Shown: positions 12,641-24,102, numbered from the stretch's first letter. The stretch is DNA of 64,000 nucleotides from Cyrtodaria siliqua (GCA_037043455.1 JAWPHD010001287.1:273610-337609); one strand, 5' to 3'. Translations and numbers: made by a program. Notes: generated by a model not told the origin, from the sequence alone.

Positions 12641-13538
12641 TGAAACAAAACTATGAATAAATATCAAATAATAAAAAAAATATTAAACAATTAAAAAAAT
12701 GAATAAAAATAATTATCAAAAAAATAAATCAAAAACAAAACAAAACGTAAAACAATTTATACATATATTTAAAAATAATTTAAACAACAAAAAATATACT
12801 AATAATAAAAAAAAACACGCAAAGCATCTGTTAAAGTTTGGTAAAGATCGGATGAAAAATGAAGGCCCTTGGTCGGTAGAGCTAAAAATCATCAGCTCCA
12901 AAAAGTAGGTCAAGGTCACAGATGAAATCCATGCGTCCAACCCAAGACTACGCCAAAATAGAATATTTTTTCTTCCAAAGATTAAGCTATAAATAATAAT
13001 AACGGATAGTGATGCAAATGTAACAATTAAAGTTATCTGCCCTTTTCTTGAATGGTAAAGGTCACATCTACATTTGCTTTGTCACATTGCGATGTACCAC
13101 CCAAGATACAACCATAAGCAAAGTTTGAAAGATCTAGTGTATACAGTTTGTGAGAAAATGACCTAAACGCAAAACTTGAATGTTGCTGCCGCCGAAAAGC
13201 AACACCTATGTCTTCATATATTCTTCAAAAACGTGAGATAAAAATTGATGTGTGTCCCTCATATAAGGAGTTTATGATTCGGCAGCCAATTCTGCTATGA
13301 GTTTAGAGGAAGATGCTTGTATTGTTGTCATCAATTCAACTGTTCTGCTTAGGTTCTATTAAAACTGTATTTTATACAAGAAATACAATACTTCAGTAGT
13401 TATTTATCTAAAACATAACTGTTTGCATTTTGTGTACAACTCAGTCCATATTGGTGTTTCATGTTTCATTTTCATCCCTTAGAAATGATTTCCCTTTAAA
13501 AAGTGAAATGTTTGTTTTTCTCTTTAGTCAGTATTATT
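12641..13538. other. A-rich low-complexity stretch and spacer
   Basis: 12650-12825 is A-rich low-complexity DNA. About 12826-12890 is a fragment of family A (core end directly joined to TCGGTAGAGCTAAAA). The rest shows no supported gene. Confidence 0.55.
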
Positions 13539-13775
13539 TTTGTTTGTTTGAATAGTCTTTTACGTAATTTTCATCACATGTTAGGACATCTATGATGGTA
13601 ATTTTTTGTGGTAGAGGTAGATCATCCCATTTTTCCTGGGTTACAAACCAATACTATATACCTCCCGCCATTTTCTCACCTGACAAGTCAAGCTCCCAGT
13701 GGGAATCGAACCCGTAGCAGCGAGAGGCGAGAAAGTTTTAGATGCAGCGTCTTTACTACCTCGGCCATGAATGTG
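13539..13775 (-). mobile_element. tRNA-derived SINE, minus strand, copy 1
   Basis: The minus strand reads a tRNA-like head (GGCCGAGGTAGTAAAG, then box B GGGTTCGATTCCC). The body has the phrases CACTGGGAGCTTGACTTGTC and GGCGGGAGGTATATAG, and the tail is CAAACAAA-rich. The same body is found at 59107-59360. The open frame from 13608 on the plus strand is only a shadow of this repeat. Confidence 0.7.
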
Positions 13776-14199
13776 CCTTCTTTAGTGACGTTAGTAATCT
13801 TGATAGCAGTTAAGATAAAAAGGGAAGTGTTACATAGACAGACGGACGGACGGGCAGAAATTACAAAAAAAACACTTTATGAGTTGAGACAAAATGATGA
13901 TAAACATGATGTTTTGATAAGGTCACAGTTTACTGTTATTTATAAATGTGGTGATGAAGAACTGTGGTACTTATGATGAAGAACTGTTTGGTACTTATGA
14001 TAAGTAGAGCTCTTTTGCCAGCATGTAAGTATAGGCGCGTAGCTAGACCAGTTTCATCATATGCTGACTGCAATGCTTATAAACGAATCATTAAAACAGC
14101 TTTGACGGTCAAGGTCAGGACTTAGTTTATACAGAACTAGAAAATTAATGTGTGCTTTTTGTAGTGTCCGAAACCAGGTTTTAACTAATGAATTGGAAG
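13776..14199. other. Spacer, no gene seen
   Basis: Contains a short ACGG-type run at about 13841-13852 and a duplicated phrase GATGAAGAACTGT at 13954 and 13976. Nothing else is recognisable. Confidence 0.5.
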
Positions 14200-14203
14200 T
14201 TAA

Positions 14204-14718
14204 AGGGACACTGTCCGTAAGTAAGCAGATATTGAGCATAACCAAATAACTGTCTGACTTTTATTCAGTGAAATATATACATGAAAACATGAGCATAGAC
14301 ACTAAGAAGTCTGTAGTAATACATTCGTGAGTTTGAAAAAAAAAAGCTTAAATTATTATTTGTAAATAAAGTGGGACCCACCGTATTTACCTTTTCTGCG
14401 ATCACATGACTTCCATTGGCGCATTAGGTTTTCACCATAGTATTGAGTGCGTAATATATGTATAGCCCTCTTATCTCAGTTGGGAGCTAGGTCGACCACT
14501 TTACGTTCACTATTAATACCGCGAGTGTAATTTTAGTTTGGGCTGCGAGTTCAAACGCCCGAAATGGTTTCTCTTTTTTTTTGTACCGCGACTGAATTCC
14601 TTCAAACAATCCTGCTTTAATTAGTAAATATTCAGTAATGTTTGGTGTGTAATGTTTGAGAACATAAATAATGTGTGTTTTATAAGCTAAAAGTTACCGA
14701 CAGTGTGGGACTGTCCCT
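14204..14718. mobile_element. TTAA-inserted MITE carrying a tRNA-like segment, copy 2
   Basis: Flanked by TTAA at 14200-14203 and 14719-14722. The left end AGGGACACTGTCCGTAA is intact. The right end has a small duplication (CAGTGTGGGACTGTCCCT). The internal sequence matches copy 1 throughout, including the tRNA-like boxes (box A near 14472, box B near 14547). Length is 515 bp and it is non-coding. High similarity to copy 1 suggests fairly recent activity. Confidence 0.85.
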
Positions 14719-14722
14719 TTAA

Positions 14723-15572
14723 ACAAAAAAACAAACAAAAAAATGTTCAAAGGTTTTTGTATTATTCCAACCTTTGACCCGACACATATATATAAAAGTA
14801 ATTTAAGGGTTGTCAGTTTGCTAGAAGTAAAAATAAATAAACTAGTTACGAACACGACGAGTTTTCTGTGTCACATTTTAATGAAACAATAATAGCACTG
14901 ACATTTTGTATAGATCGTGCATTATAAAAATGTTAGTTTACTTTAATATATCGTCGAACCATCTGTTTTCGCACACCTTGTGATTTCGGACGATTCAGGA
15001 AATGACATATGCGCGCGTTTCTTGTGTGAATTCCGTCATCACTTTTGATGTCCGTCTGCTAAGCCTATAGTTCAAAACATCAAACAGAAAATTGAAGCAA
15101 TTTTCAGCTCTACGGACATTATTATTTCTCATGTTCCTCCATCTACCGGTGTATTTATCATTAAATACCTTCCATTAAAAGAAAATTCAAGAATATTAAT
15201 ATTATTTTGCAATACTATATGGAGTTGATCTTTTATCTTTCTTTAGCCATCAACAAATTCGGTTTTCATCAACCTCTTTTATCGTAATTGGGTCAAGTCA
15301 CGGCGGGTACCTGCAAAAAACGATGACGCAATATCGGTGTTTATGTAAAAAAGCCATCTGGCAAGTGGTTATTTCATAACCGTTTGCCCCAAAACTTTCA
15401 TGACTGACATGTGACCTAAGTTTTGAACACAGCAGATGCAAACATTTTACAAACTTTTACTTTTCCGAGAAGATGAATGTATTTGTTTTTTTTAATAATT
15501 ATGTTCACGCTATCACGGCCAACTCATGTGCTCATTGTCCTGCTGTTGGAACTGACCCTCTTCCGGACTTGC
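14723..15572. other. Spacer, no gene seen
   Basis: No supported exon. At about 14967 the phrase GTTTTCGCACACCTTG resembles the end sequence of the element at 15868-16339, which may indicate an old fragment. Confidence 0.45.
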
Positions 15573-15866
15573 GAAAAATAAATTAAACTGTTTTACCCCT
15601 TTGCAATAATTGCAAGTGATTGGGAAAAGAGCCAGTTGTTGCCATGCCTTTTTGGAAACAATAACACATACAGTAACACAATTTCATATTGTTATCTATT
15701 GTAGTTTTTAAAATACCACATTTTCCCACTCATCAAAGCTCATCGCCACAGTAAATTAACTTCGCCAAAAAATAAAATAAAAAAATAAAATAAAATGCCT
15801 ACCTACCTACCCAATTTTTTTCAGCAATGTTACAGTAAACACAGGTATAATTTTATTTGGCCTAAG
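15573..15866 (+). mobile_element. 5'-truncated Harbinger-like MITE
   Basis: The sequence from AAACTGTTTTACCCCT to ATTTTATTTGGCCT is nearly the same as the right two thirds of the MITE at 9619-9988, including the tract GCCTACCTACC. The left inverted repeat is missing. Confidence 0.7.
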
Positions 15867-15867
15867 C

Positions 15868-16339
15868 GGCTTTAGTTTTCGCACACTTAATTTAATTAGT
15901 TTTTCCCCCCAAGATGCAATGTTTTCATACGGGTAATTTTATGCAAATCAGTTGACCTGGTTTTATGTAAAATTGCCAACACAGAAAAAATAGCAAAGTA
16001 TCCACTATTATTTTACTTTAAAAGAAGAAAACAATGCCTTGTATTTGCTTTGTGTTGTTTTAAAGAAAAAAATGAGTCGGGGGTGTTTTCAGCGGGTCGG
16101 TCGGGTTACAGTAAACTCAGGTATAATTTTATTTGGCCTTACCGTAAGAAAAAATATGTAGGTCATACATTTACAAATCTTACCAGATGAAAAGTAAATT
16201 AAATTTGATAATTGTCTAGGTAGTTTTTGCTGCAGACTGAATAGTTTATTCCATCTAGCATCTTATTAAGTTAACTGTGTACTTTTCACTGATATTATGA
16301 TACCAATTATCGCTAAGTGTGCGAAAACTAAGAGGCCGA
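15868..16339. mobile_element. TIR element with TTTTCGCACACTTA ends, nested insertion
   Basis: TTTAGTTTTCGCACACTTA at the left (about 15873) is mirrored by TAAGTGTGCGAAAACTAAG at the right (about 16314-16332). The exact borders and target duplication are not clear. The interior contains, at about 16073-16140, the left end of the Harbinger-like MITE in reverse (GGGTCGGTCGGGTTACAG to ATTTTATTTGGCC), so it is a nest of two families. Confidence 0.5.
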
Positions 16340-16363
16340 GGATATATATTCAATCAAAAATGA

Positions 16364-17214
16364 CAGGGCTCCAAGAATAGGATAGCCCGATGCCCGGGGC
16401 TAGTCCAATCTGAATCCGGGCTAGTCTCTGTTTCAAAAATGGTTGCCCGTCGGGCTAGTCTAAAAAAATCTCGGGGCAATCAAAAATCCAACCAGAAATT
16501 GTGTTTAATTGCGTGTAATTTGCAGCCGTATTTGTTGAAAATTATCTCCCTTCATTAAAGTTCATAAATTTGAAAGCGCGCATTTCATTGGTTGATTACA
16601 TGATTTGAACCAATCGCATTACAGCTTTCATATTCACGCAAATTTGTCACGTTGGACAGAAGAAGAAAGATCACTCGAATATTAACAGTTTGAACGTAGA
16701 TTTCGTTTTAATATACGTTTTGTTCGATGAATTGCTGTTTAATCTTTTTCTAAATAGCAAGTCTGTATCTTAAAAACGCTTAACAACGAACGCTTATTCA
16801 CAAAAGCAAGCTGTAAATAACACCGGGAACGCGCACCTGTTTTAGATGGTTTAATTTGCGGGACCCGGAACGGTTTTTGACGTGATTTGCGGCGCGATCC
16901 TAAAACTGTAAAAGAAAATAATATTGTTTTAGTTATGTTAGTTATGTGATGCAATGGATAAATAAAAGGAAAATAGAGCCTTCTAGTTTGATTCTAATCA
17001 AATGTGTATTATTAAATTAATTAAATAAAACAAAGTAAAAAAGCAAAACATTCGACTTCGACAAAATAATGTACCGGCAACTATTCATTGGTAATAATAA
17101 TTTCGGGGCAAGTTAAAAAAAATCAGGGCAAGTGACTTTTCAGTCAGGGCAAGTGGACTTTTGAAATCTACTTGCCCTGGGCTATTCCCCAATTTTAATT
17201 TTCTTGGAGCCCTG
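16364..17214. mobile_element. CAGGG-ended DNA transposon, 5-bp TSD AATGA
   Basis: The ends CAGGGCTCCAAGAA and TTCTTGGAGCCCTG are perfect inverted repeats. The flanks show AATGA (16359-16363 and 17215-17219). The 851-bp interior repeats GGGCTAGTC-like phrases near the left end and GGGCAAGT-like phrases near the right end. A weak minus-strand open frame at 16739-16954 has no recognisable content. hAT-like by its termini, but with a 5-bp rather than an 8-bp target. Confidence 0.8.
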
Positions 17215-17219
17215 AATGA

Positions 17220-18885
17220 GTATCATAAGATGCTAATTGGATGAAATAATAGTTTTTTATATATAGTATACATATATAATTATGCATATAACATGAAGAG
17301 TGTATTAGAATTAACAAAATCAAAATCAAGTATTCCTCATTCTTTGTTTAATGTAACCTTTCAATTTTCACCCATTTTAATTTTCTTGGTATCACCTTTT
17401 CATAGCAAATTTTCCTATCTGATGCATATAGTTTTGAAGATATGTTTGTATCAAAAAATAGACTATAATGCATTGCTGAAAAATGAGAATTTTAAAGTGA
17501 GACTGCATAACGCCCAAAAATGGCAATTTTTGAGGTATATTTTTTGATCGCGACAAAAGTTACGGTTACGGCACATAATCTCACGTTTTAAATCATAGAT
17601 TTGAAATCAGTTGGTAAAAGTATTACTGCAAGGGGGATATAACATGCAAAATGTACAAAAGAATCAAATACTGTGTTTTAGCCGAATAGATGGTTTACAA
17701 ACAGCTTTCAATCAAACTCTAATACAACGTATTTATTTATGTACATGACAATGACACAATGAAAAATGATCAGGATAATGACCATGCAGGTTAATTGATT
17801 TGCCTCCGGGCTATAAACAGGACTCAGATAGCAGAAAACCGAATGAAATAAACAAAAATTGCCGATAAACAGCAAATTTAAGAAACATATTAATTATTAG
17901 TAGGAAAATATGAATATTTACATTATGTTTGGACGCGAATTCATGATCACGCGAATAAATCACAGACCCGGTGATACGCGAACTTAAAGTCACGCGGAAA
18001 TAATGTGATTTACAGTATTCATGAATAAATATTCATATTCATCACTCTGTATTCGTGATATGTATCGTAATCGCCAGCTATTGTATTCGTTACTGCCGTT
18101 CGAGTCCGGAAAACATTTACTTTGTCCATTATATTTCATCAGGCATAACTATGCAGGAAATTCTGGTGGTTTGGTGAACATTTTGCAAGAATGAAGCAAG
18201 ATACGCATGTCGTAGCGGAGACCAGACGTGACCTATATTTCTATATAGAAGATCACAGTAACCTGAAATTTTGCATGATGTTAGATCTATGCATATAAGG
18301 AACACAATGGTGTAATTCGGTGAAAATCCTGCAAGTAATGAAAACAATATAAATAAATAAAAGTTGTACGCACAGACAAACGAATGAATGGATGCACATA
18401 CACCGGATGGGTAAATAAAATTACCGCATTTCCCCGAACAGTAGCAGTTGGAAGATATATATATGCAAAATGAAAAGGGGGCAGTCTCTTATTAGTTTTT
18501 CCTTCTTTTTTTTTTTTTTATTAATTTAGGGTTATATCTGTACTTAAAAGCAACTATGGCCAGACTGTATACCCCAAACTGAGCCTCAAATGTCATTAAC
18601 ACTAAATCTTGTCTTTTTATTTTACAAAAGATCGAAAGTGTATTGAATTTTGAAGATGTTTTGAATTTTTGAATTTTCTAAGAAGGCAACATTGGTTTCT
18701 CAAAAAAAAGAAGGTGGGGGCGCTTTTATTAGGGGAAATATGGTAGATGAAAAATGTTTTGATAGAATGATGATGAAAATAGTTTATGACATTTTATGTT
18801 ATAGAACTTGGGGCTGAAATTCGACCCCATCCCTTGCCAAAAGGTTTTTCTCCTCTTTTATTGAATAAAATTCTCCTCAGTTTCT
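17220..18885. other. AT-rich spacer, no gene seen
   Basis: Contains short AT microsatellite stretches (17250-17285) and a poly-T run near 18507. The small open frames have no splice-site support or recognisable protein content. Confidence 0.5.
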
Positions 18886-18889
18886 AAAA

Positions 18890-19130
18890 CAAGAGGGCCA
18901 AGATGGCCCTGAATCCATCACCTTAATGATGCAAAATACAGCATTTTAAACTAAATCAAGTGCCGTAACTCCGCTGTTACAGGTCCGATCTAGTTGTTTT
19001 TCGAATTTGTCCGAGCTTTCATTGATATTAGCAATCAGATCAAGTTTGGTAAAGATCGGATGAAAAATGAAGGCCCTATAGTCTTAATGAGGCAAAATAT
19101 AGCATTTGTCCAATAGAGCTAAAAATGAAA
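18890..19130 (+). mobile_element. Minimal pearl-like element, family A
   Basis: It begins AACAAGAGGGCCAAGATGG (a palindromic 5' end like the larger copies). It holds about one and a half core A units and ends CAATAGAGCTAAAAATG, lacking the ACGG tract and most of the hairpin. This is the shortest example in the window. Confidence 0.65.
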
Positions 19131-19650
19131 TCTTAGATTTAAAAAAAAAGAAGAGAAAAACAAATGTTTACCTCCAGTGGGCTTTGAACCCACAGCTTTT
19201 AAGCTTCCCAGTGCAAGAAGTAATTCAAAGATGTTTGTATGGTGGCCATTGTGGATGTCACGTTTAACTTGTTTTAACAAATTTGAAAAACATCCATAAA
19301 AGGATCATCCATGTGAAGTTTGGTCAAGTTTGGCCAAGCTGTTTCTGAAAGAAGATTTGAAGATTATCCCTATACAAGTCTATGTAAAACATGTGACCTC
19401 TGGGGCAGGCCAAATGTGACCCCCGGATCACCATTTGCACAGAACCATAAGCTTATGGTAAATGCAAAATATTAAACCTCTGGCTCTTGCAGTTTCAGAG
19501 ATTTTTTTAAAAGTTTTTCCTAGATAAAAGTCTATGTAAAACATGTGACCCCTAGGGAGGGGCCAAAAGTGACCCCAGGGTCACCATTTGAACAAACTTG
19601 GTAAAGGGCCATAAGCTTATAGTAAATGCAAAATATTAACCCTCTAGCTC

Positions 19651-19891
19651 CAGTGTTTTTTTCCCCCAATTTTAAGACAAAAAATCCCAATTGAAAGAAA
19701 AAAAAGAAAAGCTTTAATGTACTGAGAACGAAACGCTTTTAAATGCCTCTGTTGACTGAAAAGAGTATTTAAAAAACAATTATTAAATGAAAGTTTTACT
19801 GTATTTTTTTTCCAATTTTATGAAAAATCGCGCTAAAATTAACTATCGCTACGGTATGGGTTATGTTCCCAAAGTATAGAAAAAAACACTG
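19651..19891. mobile_element. CAGTG-ended MITE, target inferred from sister repeat
   Basis: The left end CAGTGTTTTTTTCC and right end complement CAGTGTTTTTTTCT match. The element interrupts a repeat unit that reads CTCTGGCTCTTGCAG when whole (near 19483). The two flanks AGCTC and GGCTT are then diverged copies of a 5-bp duplication. The interior phrase CGCTAAAATT...GGTATGGGT is shared with the element at 37989-38291, so both belong to one family. Confidence 0.6.
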
Positions 19892-20108
19892 GGCTTTTGT
19901 AGTTTCAGAGAAGAAGATTATTTTTTTCCCTATATAAGTCTATGTAAAACTGACCCCAGGGATGGGCCCAATTTTACCCCAGGGTCACCATTTGAACAAA
20001 CTTAGTACAGGACCATTATAAGCTGATGCTACATGTAATACATGAAAGCTCTGCGCTTTATGGTTCCAGAGAAGAATATTTTTTACGTCTTTTCCTATAT
20101 GTCTAGTA

Positions 20109-20364
20109 GGCCAAAAACAAAAATAGGTCCGTTTCTGGTATTTTCCCCCCAGAAAATGAGGGTAAGTTGGTAGGATTATTTTGTTTTTAGAATTAATCCT
20201 TACTATACTAAATTCAAATCTAGAACATCATAAGCATTTTTTCTTGAACATATTACATAATATGAGTGTTCCACAATACTTACATGCCTAAAACATGTTG
20301 TGCCCTAAATGGGCCTTAAAAATAGGGTCGGTCGGAAGACCAAAAACAACTTTTTTTTTTGGCC
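20109..20364. mobile_element. Harbinger-like or related MITE with GGCCAAAAAC ends
   Basis: The left end GGCCAAAAACAAAAATAGG faces a right end whose complement reads GGCC followed by A-rich sequence and TTGTTTTTGGTC. GGGTCGGTCGG near the right end echoes the Harbinger-like elements at 9619 and 20770. The target duplication was not resolved. Confidence 0.45.
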
Positions 20365-20769
20365 CTATAAAAAACATGCAAAATCTCAATATACAGACTG
20401 GATCCCCAGGGCACGGCCATTTTTGACCCCGGGGCACGGCCATTTTGACCCCAGGGACTTTATTTAAAACTTGATAGTCTAGGTGTTGGCGAACATTTTA
20501 AAAGAAAATCTGTCGAAATCTGTCCAGCAGTTCTTGAGAAGATTTCAACCATATATGATAATGGTGGCCATCTTGGATGTCGTGCTGAACTAATTTTAAC
20601 AAATCTAAAAAGCATTCATCTAAGAATCATCCATGTGAAGTTTGGTCAAAATTGATAAAATTCTTAGCATTTATTTCTTCTTATTATTTTACATATATTA
20701 TCAATATAATCACCAGTTAGTAATATGCAACAACAACTTGCTTTATAATATTCTTATAATTAGTATTAA

Positions 20770-21102
20770 GGCCAATAAAAAACAACCTGTGTTTCCGGTG
20801 GCCCGACTGACCCTATTTTTAAGGGGTCGACCCTAAAACTTTTTATGAAAAAGAACAAAAATAAAAAATAATTAAAAAAAAAAAGAAATTGTTCTGACCA
20901 ATGATTTATCACAATATATCGAGCTAAACTGACATCACAGAGAAACTTTCAGTTGTATCATCAACTTGTATTGGGTTTATGAGATAAATACATGTAAAAT
21001 CTCACAATATCTTGCTCCAAAAAAAAAAAAAATGCCTACCGACCTACCCTGTTTTGTTAGAGCATGCAATAGGAAACACACCTAATTTATTTATTTTTGG
21101 CC
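20770..21102. mobile_element. Harbinger-like MITE
   Basis: The left end GGCCAATAAAAAACAACCTG is mirrored by TTTATTTTTGGCC at the right. The flanks read TTAA and TTAG. The interior carries CCCGACTGACCCTA and TGCCTACCGACCTACCC, phrases shared with the 9619 family. Non-coding. Confidence 0.55.
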
Positions 21103-21369
21103 TTAGTTATAAAGTGATCATAACGGTGACGGCACAAGTTTTTAAAAAATAATGATTGCCGTGTCTCTTTAAAGTAGCTATCCTGCCAACTACAGGAAAA
21201 TTTTACATTGTACATCATTTCTAAAACTACTGGCGACATGGTATATATTAATCAGAGCATTCTCTAACCTTACCTGCAGCACTTTTTACGATTTTGATTT
21301 TTCATCTGGCTGTGTACAAAAGCCACAACAAAAAAAAAGAAAGAAAAAGACATTTAGTGTCACTCAGAG

Positions 21370-21650
21370 TTTAACTGAATTGAATGTTGTTTAACGGCTC
21401 ATCAACACAGTATAGGTTATTTAGAGCCGCCCCAGAGAGAGGGGAAGGATACATATGAATCCGGGAACCTGCCCTACTCTTATTATCGAATAGATTCCTA
21501 TGGTTCTTTAACGTGCTCGGAGGATAGACCGATACACAGGACCGCCCGGATTACGTCCCCATCCGACGGACAGGGCTAAGGGAACGTGTCTTGCCCAAGA
21601 ACACACATACGGAACTCAGTGGCACTTCACTCAGAGAATGCTCGGATTAG
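21370..21650 (-). mobile_element. Diverged SINE-like repeat
   Basis: Read on the minus strand it contains TTCTTGGGCAAGACACG, a phrase typical of conserved SINE body domains, followed by GC-rich sequence (GTAATCCGGGCGGTCCTG) unlike its AT-rich surroundings. No clear tRNA head. SINE origin is inference. Confidence 0.4.
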
Positions 21651-21778
21651 GTATATATATAACTTACGTATAATGAGAAGCCAAACTCTATATACACAAT
21701 ATAAACAGTTTTAACCAACTAGACTGAAACCCGAAACTGGAAACTGGAGCGTCAAATTAAAAAAATTACGCAAGTGGA

Positions 21779-21980
21779 GGGCTGTGGTCTAGTGGTAGAG
21801 CGTTGGACCCATGATCGAAACGACGTTGGTTCGATCCCCGCCATTGCCATATGCATTGTGCCCCTGAGAAAGACACTTTATCTGCATTTGCTTAGTACTG
21901 GTTCTACCCAGGAAGACATCGAAAGTGATTCATATAAGTTCATAGAGCTTTCGTTACAATCGATTTAAAATAAATAAGTT
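21779..21980 (+). mobile_element. tRNA-derived SINE, plus strand
   Basis: The head GGGCTGTGGTCTAGTGGTAG has a box A. GTTGGTTCGATCCCCGCC has a box B at about 21827. The body reads GTGCCCCTGAGAAAGACAC and ACTGGTTCTACCCAGGAAG, resembling conserved domains of mollusc SINEs. The 3' end is an AAATAAATAAG tail. The next transposon begins exactly in this tail (21981). Confidence 0.7.
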
Positions 21981-22770
21981 CAGTGCCCCAGATAAGCAGC
22001 ATATCTGCGTATTTCACTCAATTAAAACTGCCAAATACCCAATTAATTTCCCTTACGCAAGCAATTTCCTTTTCACTCAAACATTTTAATTTTCGAGTGT
22101 ATCGACAATCAAAGTGTTCAAATGATTGATGGATTGGTGTTTTCGTGTGTATTCCATTTATATTTACAAAATGCAGATTTTACTTCCGGTGTTTAGCTTG
22201 ACTGGGACGTTACATTATTATTGATAAAGTGGAGCAGTAAAAGAGAATGCTATATATAGTTGAATATGTATGCTATACCAGTCAATACTATTGTGTAGTC
22301 GTCTGGGCGCTTTCTTGTTTACTTTTTTGATTAAAATGTCGAAACGGGGACGTTAACCGACAAGCGAGTTACCGTTAAGAAACACTTCTGAAATTAACAC
22401 ATGTGATTAGTGTTTCTGATTTGATTTAAACATATTTTATTGCCATATAATATGCAAAACGGGTTGGGCCACAAGTTCTAACAACATTAGTTACGGCCCT
22501 TCCCAATTTAGTGTTTCTTTGGAAATTAATCATTAATAATGAATTATTTTTTTTATTATTAATTGATTATTGATTAATCATTGACAAACCACTGCCATGA
22601 ATAACAAGTCAATAAAGGCTTAAGCTCACATACAGATTGGTAAGTTACCAGGCTTGTTTTACATTTGATCCCCAAATCACCCTATTATTTTCGAAAATCT
22701 GAATTCACTCAATTAATTTTAATTTCATGAGTGAAATACCCAATAGGTCCAAAAGTTATCTGGGGCACTG
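21981..22770. mobile_element. CAGTG-ended DNA transposon, 6-bp TSD
   Basis: Perfect inverted ends CAGTGCCCCAGATAA and TTATCTGGGGCACTG. TAAGTT occurs on both sides (21975-21980 and 22771-22776). Near both ends are inverted copies of ACCCAATTAATTT-like and CACTCAATTAA phrases. 790 bp, no recognisable transposase. hAT-like by termini. Confidence 0.75.
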
Positions 22771-22776
22771 TAAGTT

Positions 22777-23645
22777 TAAACTAATTTTTAATACGCATAT
22801 TCAATTTTTCGGTTGTTTTTAAAACCTGTGAATTAACCTTTACTTTTAATTGGCACATATACATTATTGTATAACTTGAACACTTGCATAGAGTTTTGAT
22901 ACAAGGTTATGAAGTGTAATTTTACAATTATCTGGCGAGTTAGTTTCATTAAGCAGTTTTTATGATGTGAGGTGAATTTGCCTTTTCTTTGCAAACTCGG
23001 GCTAAAAAAGTACTGGAACTAGATAAGCCCAGGTTACTGTATTATTTTTGCTTTTCTCATTTGTACATATGCTTAAATGCTATGTTTGCAGGATTTAAGA
23101 GGTGTGTGTGTGTAAGGGGTGTGTGACGGAGTCGTGGGGGCGTTAGTAGTGTGCTGTAAGTAATATTTCCAGCATAATTTTTCGAGTAAATGCAATTTAA
23201 ACTGCTTCTCAGGGGCCGTAGGCTCGAGAGTGCAGTATAAATCGCATATGAGAAAAACATGCTATAAAAGTTTTGTACCAGAGCCATTTATCAAAGTATG
23301 CGCGTGCAAGAAGTTTTAGGGCGTTGCAGTTTCAATCAAGAAATAGCATTATCACGTGGCATGAGCATGACCCATGTTTTGATTATTACAGCCAACCGCC
23401 TTTGTATATTATTGGGCAAGTGCAATGTCAAGGAGTGCTGTTTTGGTAATGGTTTAGTCGTTTTGATTGACAGGTTGTGTGTAAAGATTACAACTGTGCA
23501 CGCGTAAAATTGAGTAGACAACTGCCGAATCTGCCATTTATAGCACGGCTGAAATATACCGGGATTTATAGCATGGTTTAGGTGCAGACCTTCAGGTTTA
23601 TGAAACTTATATCATAAACAAGAACAAAGGAAAACCATTAGAGCT
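22777..23645. other. Spacer, no gene seen
   Basis: Contains a short GT-rich tract near 23101-23126. Open frames at 23298-23507 and the opposite strand have no recognisable domains. Confidence 0.45.
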
Positions 23646-23649
23646 ACGG

Positions 23650-23880
23650 TACAATATGCAAGTATGGCCTTTTTCATATTTGGTGAGCATCACGCAGCAA
23701 TATTCGGATATTAAAAAAAGTTGCATTGAAGTCCAATTTATTTTTAGCCAGGAAGTTGGGGTGGGGACATGTTCATGTAGTAAACCAAGGGGAAAAAGTG
23801 TGGCCGGTGCAGGACTCAAACCCGGGACCCCTCGCTTACAGGGCAAGTGCTCTACCAACTGAGATAGCCAGGCCACCGGG
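23650..23880 (-). mobile_element. tRNA-derived SINE, minus strand
   Basis: The minus strand reads GGCCTGGCTATCTCAGTTGG (box A), then an anticodon-like stem CTTGC/GCGAG around CCTGTAA (TGT, threonine-like), then CCCGGGTTTGAGTCCTGC (box B). The acceptor stem has two mismatches and position 33 is not T, so a working tRNA is unlikely. It is followed by a SINE-like body. A related head is at 24010-24102. Confidence 0.65.
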
Positions 23881-24009
23881 TAACCAATATCACCACACTT
23901 CTATCCCTTTTAACAGCCACCCCAGTTCTTCCATATCCCCGGTCCCGCGTTCACCATGCTATTCCACATTCACCGAATTATCATTGTCAGTGAAATAAAC
24001 CAAGGGTAA

Positions 24010-24102
24010 AAACTGCAGCTGGTACGGGACTCAAACTGAGGCCACTCGCTTACAGGGAGAGAGAGTTCTCTACTGTAACCAACTGAGCTAACCGGGACGC
24101 CA
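24010..24102 (-). mobile_element. tRNA-like SINE head fragment
   Basis: The minus strand reads CCCGGTTAGCTCAGTTGGTT (box A) and CAGTTTGAGTCCCG (box B) with CTGTAAGCGAG in the anticodon region, matching the SINE at 23650-23880. An insertion in the D-arm region spoils the fold. Confidence 0.55.

Larger units (their letters stand above)
19140..20640. repeat. Dispersed repeat with roughly 190-bp internal units
   Basis: The phrases CACCATTTGAACAAACTT, CATAAGCTTATGGTAAATGC and TCTATGTAAAACATGTGACC recur near 19380-19450, 19520-19630 and 19920-20040. The repeat is interrupted at 19651-19891 and 20109-20364 by two MITEs. A related stretch is at 34660-35200. It opens at about 19170 with TGGGCTTTGAACCCAC, a possible tRNA-like box B on the minus strand. 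Non-coding. Confidence 0.6.

Noticed and set aside
13608..13976. 122-residue plus-strand ORF
   Set aside because: It is mostly the reverse strand of a SINE.
23800..23880. tRNA-Thr gene on the minus strand
   Set aside because: Acceptor mismatches, C at position 33 and a SINE body downstream point to a tRNA-derived SINE.
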